Source: Ostrinia nubilalis (taxonomy: Eukaryota > Arthropoda > Insecta > Lepidoptera > Crambidae). Taken from it: DNA of 64,000 nucleotides. Numbering within the stretch: position 1 is the stretch's first letter; each line of letters begins with the position of its first letter. The notes beneath the pieces are model-generated. The model ran no database searches. It was not told the origin of the DNA and saw nothing but the letters and a program-made list of their open reading frames with translations. Below are positions 57,163 through 64,000 of the stretch, one piece after another. The DNA is taken from assembly GCF_963855985.1 (NCBI RefSeq), contig NC_087093.1, positions 14,337,001-14,401,000 of the forward strand, read 5' to 3'. The translations under genes were made by a program, and so were the position numbers.

Positions 57163-57344
57163 TACGCTTTCCCGCTTAAACCTCGCAACCGATTTTGATG
57201 AAATTTGGCATAGAGATAGTTTGAGTCCCGGGAAAGAACATAGGATAGTTTTTATCCCGGTTTTTGAAACAGGGACGCGCGCGATAAAGTTTTTCTGTGA
57301 CAGACAAAATTCCACGCGGGCGAAGCCGCGGGCGGAAAGCTAGT
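57087..57344 (+). mobile_element. Lep1-type Helitron, non-autonomous
   Basis: It starts TCCCAACTAATATTATAAATG and ends GCGGGCGGAAAGCTAGT after a GC hairpin. A (CTGT)n microsatellite of about 46 bp lies at 57117-57162. It begins 19 bp after a TACAGGGTG MITE and lies in the Dpr intron. Confidence 0.8.
57117..57162. repeat. (CTGT)n microsatellite inside a Helitron
   Basis: About eleven CTGT units follow the 5' end of the Helitron at 57087, at the same site as shorter GTCT tracts in the other Lep1 copies. Confidence 0.9.
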
Positions 57345-57749
57345 CATTATATAAATTTTTTGCGACTCAGAATCAGTAACTTAATCGATTCACGTAAAGA
57401 AAACATTTTTTTTTTCATATTTAATAATTTTCATCCGCTGCGCGCGGGTCAAAATTGGCTCACGTGGATAATTTGCTTCGTTCATGGAAAAATAAAGTTA
57501 ACTGCAAAGCTTAATAGACATAATGGTACGCGAAAATAAACCATAACCTTAAAAAAACAGATACGGGCATCCGCAAATTAGATTCTCAATATTTTTTTTT
57601 TCACGAAAAATACCACGATTAAAAATAAGACAAAGTTGTATTAGACATTGTTCTATAGAGCTTTAAAAAACTTTTGGATATTGCGATTACAAAATCAACC
57701 TGTATATCAGAGGCAAATGGAAGACTTGGTGTTCCATTAGCCAGATAGG

Positions 57750-57944
57750 TTGGGGTGGCCTGAAGTCTGTCGCCATAACAACAATGTTAACAGCATTGTT
57801 GTGTTCTGGCAGTTAGAGGTAAGATAGCCAGTTCTTCCGTGGTTGAGGATTCCGGGTAAAGTTCGCTTCCACATTCGGCCTGATCATCACTTGCCATCAG
57901 GTGAGATACAGGCCAATAGCGTCCTAGTTGTGGATAAAAAAAAG
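57750..57944 (+). mobile_element. SINE body copy, head missing
   Basis: It matches the body of the SINE at 29717 from TCTGTCGCCATAACAACAATG through GGCCTGATCATCACTTGCC to TGTGGATAAAAAAAAG. The tRNA head is absent (5' truncation). Located in the Dpr intron. Confidence 0.75.
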
Positions 57945-58587
57945 TTCCCTTAGTTCCCACGTCATTATTAAATGGCGTGTAGTGTTTGAGAATTGTAAAT
58001 ATTGATGTTAAAACTATCACCTAGTTAGTTTATTTACAAAGCATTGATAGAATGAATGATATCCGTATTAAATAGGTACATGTTCACGCACTGCAAAAAC
58101 GATTCAATTTAAGTACGTAAGCGTCTTACAGCCGAGCCTGCTAAATCTACGTAAACTTTGATACAAAGAAGCATCGCTGTAATTTTAAGTCGGCTTTGTA
58201 TTTGTTAAATGCTGATACATGTTTTCACAAATTTCAAGAGAATGCGAGCTGTCTAAAATTAGAAAAGGTTATGTTACGGCAACCAGCGTACCTAGTCTAA
58301 CTAAAATAACATTGTTTTAGCTTATTACAACTTCAAAATGGGATTTTGGAACGAGTGATTCAGACCGAAATGAGAGTCGCCCAATCCTCTTTTTAAAATG
58401 GGCCTTATAAATCATGGTTTGAATTGGCCGGAAAAAAAATAGGAAATCGAGTTCTTATTGAAAGAAGATTAAGCTGTACACCGCGGTTCGATTTAATTAC
58501 AAATACCTAATTCCTAGAGCAATTTCCACCACGAACAAAATACCTCGAAGTACGGACTAGACAATACGATTGATCAAGTCAAGTATC

Positions 58588-58740
58588 AATAGCCGAACAG
58601 TGAAGTGACTGGCTGACTCGTGATCTAAAGAACGCGCTTTCGCGGGTTCAAACCCCGCCGCTTGACTGTTGTGGTGAAATCACTCGTACCACAAGCAAAA
58701 AAAACTTACCCATGTATTGTATTGGACAATACAACTGTAA
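58588..58740 (+). mobile_element. tRNA-derived SINE, second family
   Basis: It contains a tRNA-like head with box B CGGGTTCAAACCCCG after GCGCTTTCGC, a box A-like GACTGGCTGACTC, then a body with AAAAAAAACTTACCC and TATTGTATTGGACAATACA. It is distinct from the SINE at 29717. Confidence 0.6.
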
Positions 58741-58772
58741 GTACTGTTACCAAATTCATAAAATTATAAAAT

Positions 58773-58977
58773 GCTAGCGGCCTTCCGCAACTTCGTACGC
58801 GTGGATTCCGTTTTACCCTCTTAGGGCAGAGTTTCGTAAAATCCGTTCCTAGTTAGCAACTACGTTCTAAAAGAACCCCCTTGCAAAATTTGAGACTCCT
58901 GTCACTTGCTGTTTCTGAGATTTCGAGATGAGTGAGAGAGTAAATCAGTGACCTTTCGCTTTTACAAATATAGATAT
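58773..58977 (-). mobile_element. Helitron-like element, second subfamily (reverse)
   Basis: Minus strand: ATCTATATTTGTAAAAGCG, then GTCACTGATTTACTC, the TTTTACGAAACTCTGCC core and a GAAGGCCGCTAGC end. It ends about 11 bp before the Dpr Ig exon, immediately next to the splice acceptor region. Confidence 0.6.
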
Positions 58978-58988
58978 TTTTGTTCTAG

Positions 58989-59188
58989 CTGGCTCCGGCA
59001 CCGAAGATCCTCTAGACAGTTCCACCATGGACATCTCGTCTCGGCGCTTCAGAGCTGAGTTCCTCCAGGAATACCAAATGTCTGCGGATGCTCCTTACTT
59101 CGATGGCAGCACTCCAAGGAACATTACTGGCCTGGTCGGGCATCCAGTACGGCTCCTTTGCAGGGTTAAGAATCTGCAGAATAGAACG
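58989..59188 (+). CDS. dpr-like: Dpr-family Ig protein, exon with start of Ig domain 1
   Basis: This 200-nt exon lies between an acceptor (TTTTTGTTCTAG) and a donor (ACG|GTGAGT). It enters in phase 1, matching the 47447 exon, and leaves in phase 0. It encodes residues 25-91: an acidic linker, then PYFDGSTPRNITGLVG, the motif that opens the first Ig domain of insect Dpr proteins, then LLCRVKNLQNRT, where Cys82 is the first Ig cysteine (B strand). Two N-glycosylation sequons are visible (Asn69-Ile-Thr and Asn89-Arg-Thr). In family members the next exon starts with the V-S-W strand carrying the invariant Trp; no such exon is seen before the right edge. DIP and Lachesin families were considered but do not share the F-D-x-S-T-P-R-N-I-T opening. 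Only the N-terminal part of the gene is in the window. Confidence 0.85.
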
Positions 59189-59238
59189 GTGAGTTGACTT
59201 AAGAATACCTAATAGTTAAGTACTACATTGATTCATTT

Positions 59239-59360
59239 GAGCGCAGCGTAGGGCATCATAAAAGTAGCGGGAAGGCGCTGGATGCAGGCCGCCACCAACC
59301 GGCCATTGTGAAAATCTTTGGGGGAGGCCTATGTTCAACTGTGGACGTCCTATGGCTGAA
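59239..59360 (+). mobile_element. RTE-type LINE 3' end with 12-bp TSD
   Basis: It is flanked by ATTGATTCATTT (59227-59238 and 59361-59372). The fragment carries CGGGAAGGCGCTGGATGCAG and GGGGGAGGCCTATGTTCAAC, and ends CCTATGGCTGAA without a GAT tail. It begins 51 bp after the Dpr Ig exon. Confidence 0.85.
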
Positions 59361-59370
59361 ATTGATTCAT

Positions 59371-59494
59371 TTAGGCTAAGTTGCACCACCTAACTTTAAC
59401 CGTGACTACAACGATAACCTGTGTATTTTGTATGGAGTTTGACAGACTTTTGACGTTTGTTAAAGTCAAAGTAAGATGGTGCAACTCAGCCTTA
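59371..59494. mobile_element. GGCTGAGTTGCACCA MITE copy
   Basis: TTAGGCTAAGTTGCACCACC to GATGGTGCAACTCAGCCTTA. It is located in the Dpr intron next to an RTE fragment whose right duplication touches its left end. Confidence 0.8.
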
Positions 59495-60106
59495 GTAAAT
59501 GCATTGATAGACGACGTAGACGATAATTTTTACAATGTAAAAGATAAGAACTTACGTATTTCGAATAATAATGATAGATACAGGTGTTGGATTGGATTTT
59601 CTAGTATCACAAGGACAGCGTTCCTAGAGTGGAGCACGCATTTTTTAACTTTATAAAAAATCGTTACTTAAAATATATCTAACTCGAAATAATCTAAGGC
59701 CATGTAATGATATCCAAATACGACTCAATAAAAATAGTTAAAAAATACGAATGCTTCACTCATTGAAATACAACTAATTACAGACTTGAATCTATATGTC
59801 TTGAGTTAAACATTGTGAGTTTTTAGCGTCAATAAAATTCATAAAACTCAGTCTCTTAGTTCACACTGTCCTCATACTTACACGAGTTCCAAAAAATAAA
59901 CACTTCGAATCGCTTTCTCATGTCAAGTAGAAATTAAATTCGCATTAACGTCAAGATCGTTCTGTCTTACCCATACCCGTGTAAGGTAAAATTCTGAAGT
60001 ACAAAATATATCTCGTTAACGATAAACAACAAAATAAGAAGCGATGTAGGTAATCAGATATCGGAAAAACCCAAGAGAAAACTTTCCCAAAGAAATCCTA
60101 CTAATA

Positions 60107-60423
60107 TCCTACTAATATTATAAATGCGAAAGTTTGTATGGATGTCTGGATGTTTGTTACTCTTTCACGCAAAAACTACTGAACGGATTTTGTTGTAACT
60201 TTACAGTATTATTGTTTATAACCCAGATTAATTTATAGGCTATAATTTATGACGATATGTGACAAACTAAATTTTAATAAATAAATAAGACGTGGGTAAA
60301 AAGCGCCATCTATCTTCATTGATTAAAATCTACAGCTGAAAAAATTTGACGTTCGTAAATATTCCAACATCATTTAGTAATTAAACGAGGTCCACGCGTA
60401 CGAAGTCGCGGGCGGTCGCTAGT
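60107..60423 (+). mobile_element. Lep1-type Helitron with duplicated 5' end
   Basis: It starts TCCTACTAATATTATAAATG and ends CGCGGGCGGTCGCTAGT. The first 11 bp TCCTACTAATA also occurs immediately upstream at 60096, giving two candidate 5' ends. The central part differs from the 57087 copy (GAACGGATTTTGTTGTAAC). Confidence 0.75.
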
Positions 60424-62019
60424 AGGTAAAAAATATTAATTGCTAAAGCAAGCGTTAAGGTTGTATGGGACTGATCGCTGCGGACAGGCTTTGGCTAGAC
60501 TTGAGAGAAATAGCGAAAAACTAGACTATGAGTAAGACCTGAAAATATATTGTTTCACGACTGAAATGATACTTTGGACCTTGGGTTGGGTTTCATATCT
60601 CATGTTTTTATAATATAAAGAGAATACATTTACTTTTAGTATTTATTTCGTTTGTTTGTTTTATGGCAAAATGAGAAACTTAATAGTCGTAAATAACTAA
60701 ACTAGCAGAATATTATTCTAGTTACATTTCTTGCCAAATATTATTATGACATACGTAAATAAAATTACAAGAACGAGGTGAAGAAAATGGTTATTTATAA
60801 ATTATAGAAAGTATAAAACTCCGACTTTGCTATACATACTTACTTATTATTATTATTTGGAAAAATAAAGATAAAAAATATGTGAATCCCACTAAATGCC
60901 TAATTAATTACCTACTTTTTTAATTTCCTTTGCCTCCGGTCGCATAAAAAATATCTGTAAGGGTTATCTAAACAAATTATTTTTACCAACATTATGTATA
61001 AATTATTTGCATTTTAGTGTACCTACTGTATTCCTAACCTTTCAACTACTATCAACTTCTGATTAATTTCGTTGCGGGCGAGGCAGTTTAGCTATCCCCT
61101 GGGACTGTCCAACTTTCCCTGTTTTGGTTTGATTAGCGGTCAAGCTGTAATACGTAGACTATGAAGAATTGCAGGAACGAATGGAAGGAATAATAGGAGC
61201 TTGGCTAAAAGGCTGAGCAAATGTTGAGACTTTTTGTTTCAAACAAGGGAGTCCATCATAGGCAACTAAGTAGTTTGTCTGGTGGAGGAAGAGTTGCAGA
61301 ATAAATAAGGAGAATAATAGGAACATGGTTAAAAGGCTGCACTTTTTATTGAGGATACGGGTTACCATCACAGGCAACGGAGTCTTTGTGACTGGTAACG
61401 CCAACCATACGGCACATCGAATTGCTGTGTCAGTTAGCAGCATACTGCTTTGCGAATTGCAGTACAATTTTTACCGTGGACAAGTAGGTATGTGGCAAGT
61501 GCTTAAGTCTAAGCAACAGGACACAAAAAATGTCTACGTCTAGGTGGGAGAGTGGCTAATTTACAAATTATAGAAATAAATTAGACGGCGCAGCGAAAAA
61601 TAAGCAAAGTTAGTTTTGACCTCTGACAATAAGAATCTTCCCTTAAGTATGCTCTGTTTTCTGTTACAAATTGATTACATGAAAATTATTTCCACTGTTG
61701 GTTTTATGTGACACAAAAGAGTCTCTAAATGTTCCTTTCTTTTAAAATCTTGTCGAATTCACCTGTGAGATTTTCACAGCTTAACAGATTAAGGCGGTTC
61801 GAAGACATTAATCCTTCAATGTCAATACCTCGGTGGGGATCATTAGTCTTACCATCTTTAGTGTCATGTTCTGGTTTCAGAGGCTTGCACTATTGTTTTT
61901 CATGATCTTGTTGGAGATTTATCTCAATTAAAAGTGTTTTGTTGTTGTGTAGTCTTGAGCATTTCTATAAATAAAATACAAAGTGTTTGCAAAGTGAGTT
62001 GAGTGGAAATCTAAATAAT

Positions 62020-62224
62020 ATAACTCAAAGGTGACTGACTGACTGACTGCCTGACTGACTGACATAGTGATCTATCAACGCACAGCCCAAACCACTGGAC
62101 GGATCGGGCTGAAATTTGGCATGCAGGTAGATGTTATGACGTAGCAAAGGCATCCGCTAAGAAAGGATTTTACGAAACTCTACCCCTAAGGGGATAAAAT
62201 AAAAAGTCGCGGGCGGCCGCTAGT
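62020..62224 (+). mobile_element. Helitron-like element, second subfamily
   Basis: It contains a (GACT)n tract, GGACGGATCGGGCTGAAATTTGGC, the TTTTACGAAACTCTACC core and the end CGCGGGCGGCCGCTAGT. Confidence 0.6.
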
Positions 62225-62359
62225 CAATAATAAAGAATTAATTACCTAACGATATTTTGATACGGATGTTTATTTTAGTAACTCATTAAGTTCAAAATAG
62301 GTGACTCATAATTAGTGTATTTATTTGCCATTACTCAAAGTTTGATAGTTATGGATATT

Positions 62360-62418
62360 GGGAGGCCTTAGTCCAACAGTGGACGTCATTTGGCTAAAAT
62401 GAACGAAATGATGAATGA
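62360..62418 (+). mobile_element. RTE-type LINE 3' end, short
   Basis: GGGAGGCCTTAGTCCAACAG, GTGGACGTCATTTGGCTAA and a GAACGAAATGATGAATGAA tail. Confidence 0.65.
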
Positions 62419-62477
62419 ACTCAAAGTAAACCGACCGAGTTAATAAAGTCGCCTAAATCCATTATAGTCGACAGCAC

Positions 62478-62560
62478 GCAAAGTCAAAGTCAAAGTCAAA
62501 ATTTCTTTATTTGTTTAGACTTTAGACTAATAAATATGTAGTTCTTACAAATCGCAGTTC
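62478..62560 (-). mobile_element. Second (TTTGAC)n-tailed LINE 3' end
   Basis: AAAGTCAAAGTCAAAGTCAAAATTTCTTTATTTG matches the copy at 42062-42110 in the same orientation, including the AATAAAGAAA tail context. It is heavily truncated. Confidence 0.5.
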
Positions 62561-62776
62561 GCAGAGATTTTAAACGTTTTTCTTATATAGTTTTCAAACA
62601 GATTTTTTCTATTTAACGTTTTATTTTATGTCAAATTACGCACCAATTTCCTGCCATGAGATGTCTTCACTCATTCCATACCTACCTACAAGAGTTCCCG
62701 CAGCTGTAACACAGTTTCACACTTTACTTTTATCGGGGAATGTTCATGGAGTTTCCCATTCTCCATCATTCTGTTA

Positions 62777-63037
62777 TACAGGGTGTTTGATTTTTCCCCC
62801 TAAAAGATAACCTTACTTTATGAATCTGCTAAAATCTATGAAATGAATAGGTAACTCGGCAACTACGAAAATCAAGATGGGAACAAGATACTTTATCTCG
62901 TTTTTTGCAGTTTTTCAGTTAATTAATATAACTCAAAAGCTGCAAAAATCGAGATTCGAATGGGGTGGATTAGTTCTCGACACCAAAATAGATGTTTTTG
63001 TTTTGGACGTCATTAAACTTCTGACAGCCACCCTGTA
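62777..63037. mobile_element. 261-bp MITE with TACAGGGTG termini
   Basis: TACAGGGTGTTTGATT at the left and the complement of TACAGGGTGGCTG at the right share about 9 bp. TA flanks both ends. It is related by terminus to the other TACAGGGTG elements in the window. Confidence 0.5.
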
Positions 63038-64000
63038 TAAATTCTAAATGATTATTAGAGATGAACATAAAATTGTACGGGGTTACGGCCAACGCGAGCT
63101 TATATTTATGATTAGCTTCCCTGATAGCTATCGTTCCACCTTCAAAGTGCGCACTTAAGCGTTCCATTGATAACACATACCCCAATAAAATGCCTCGACA
63201 CGATCCATTATGGAGAATTCTAAACGAAACCTAAGGGTGAATCGGACGTATTTTTCTTTTTTACATCCTTTCATGGCCCTTTGCCAGGGTTCTGTATGAT
63301 CTTTCACATTTTTCAACGTAATTTTAGTCTATTTTTTATGTGTAGTGCGTCGTATCGTTTTGGAGAACAGAATATTTTCTAGTAACCGGAGAACTTTATT
63401 GTTCAGCAAAAGGTCGTTTAGTAACCTGAGAACTTTTTTCTATTAGACTTATTTTGTTAGCTATTTATAATAATGCTTTGATATGGTAATGTGTAAAAAT
63501 ATTTAAGTACCTATCTCATTTGGTATTATGTTTTTGCCAAAGTTTTATGAAATAGTTTTTTTTTATCATTCTGGAAAGAAAAATAATGACTTTGTTAGTT
63601 TCTTTTTCTTTTGAATATCCTAATTTATGAAATGAATTACTTCACTGCTCTTCTTCGATTTTTGCGCCTTTCGTGTGGAGTCACTTTTTAACTCATTAGT
63701 CCAAGTCTAACATTGCAAAAGTACCTAGCTACTCCAGAACGAACTGAATAGTAGCAATGGGAAATAAATTACGGAACCCCAAAATAAAAGGTTTGTTTGT
63801 CCCTTCTAAAATATTCTTTGAAAACCTTTTACAGTATCTCCGAAACTGTTAGGAGAACACCACATCTTGCGGGACCGTTCTTGGAAGGACAAGTTTTAAG
63901 GTTTTTTCCACAAAATCAAAATGGGAGCAGATACAGCAAGATTTTCTTCGATAAACTTCTAGTGGGATATAGGGCTGTCGTAATAAGTACTCGGTTATTG

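Larger units (their letters stand above)
47549..58988 (+). other. Phase-1 intron of the Dpr-like gene (about 11.4 kb)
   Basis: The GT at 47549 and the AG at 58987 are consensus splice sites, and the flanking exons share phase and product. The intron is filled with repeats listed separately: two foldback elements, a deleted gypsy element, paired MITEs, a hAT-like element, long-TIR MITEs, a Helitron and two SINEs. No additional Dpr-like exon was recognised inside. Long introns between the signal-peptide exon and the Ig exons are usual for this family. Confidence 0.7.
59189..64000 (+). other. Dpr-like gene intron 3' of the Ig exon (open at window edge)
   Basis: It starts at the GTGAGT donor at 59189. 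It contains an RTE end, MITEs and Helitrons listed separately; 60424-62019 and 63038-64000 hold no recognised feature. The next Ig exon is not within the window. A short frame pair at 61159-61543 is antisense to itself and has no domain. Confidence 0.6.

Noticed and set aside
56592..57343. Frames starting MSAHIPIYLTPC on both strands
   Set aside because: They are translations of the MITE terminal inverted repeats and the Helitron.

Overview
The window looks like lepidopteran (moth or butterfly) nuclear DNA. It is AT-rich, almost free of long host reading frames, and full of repeats typical of Lepidoptera: Lep1-type Helitrons that start TC..CTAATATTATAAATGCG and end in a GC hairpin plus CTAGT, RTE-type LINE 3' ends with GATGATGATG tails, tRNA-headed SINEs with a CATCAGGTGAG 3' region, and many short inverted-repeat elements. 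The species cannot be named from the sequence alone.

Host gene. I can support one host gene, on the + strand. Exon 47447-47548 carries a 5' UTR stub, an ATG and a signal peptide. Exon 58989-59188 carries the start of an immunoglobulin domain. The two exons join in phase and match the N-terminus of the insect Dpr family (cell-surface Ig proteins that bind DIP receptors). The intron between them is about 11.4 kb, and the next intron runs off the right edge. The first exon begins at a splice acceptor, so at least one more upstream non-coding exon exists, and much of the left 47 kb may be 5' intron.

Repeats by region. 1-18.4 kb: RTE fragments, Helitrons, a TTAA-flanked element (1699-2762) and several foldback MITEs. 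18.5-27.6 kb: a hAT-like element, then a nest in which a degenerate piggyBac-type element (18856-26526) contains a nearly complete BEL/Pao retrotransposon (19283-26041, LTRs identical by eye), whose integrase is itself split by a 586-bp TTAA-flanked element (24152-24737). A motif-repeat element (26531-27480) abuts the outer TTAA. 28-42 kb: RTE 3' fragments, several with clear target-site duplications, a tRNA-derived SINE, a GC-rich foldback element, MITEs, and a tRNA-Tyr primer-site relic. 42-45 kb: a minus-strand non-LTR retrotransposon with an open 709-codon reverse transcriptase frame. 46-51 kb: a 300-bp foldback element with an 8-bp TSD, the first Dpr exon, two more foldback elements, and an internally deleted Ty3/gypsy element with identical 230-bp LTRs and a 131-bp tandem triplication. 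53-64 kb: paired 129-bp MITEs in opposite orientation inside another element's terminal repeat, a hAT-like element, three long-TIR MITEs, Helitrons, SINEs and the second Dpr exon.

There is no bacterial-type operon, CRISPR array or phage. The most informative features are the layered transposon insertions, which give a relative timeline, and the Dpr exons whose introns hold much of the young repeat material. I found no clear novel biological system. The best candidates for undescribed objects are the individual non-autonomous element families.
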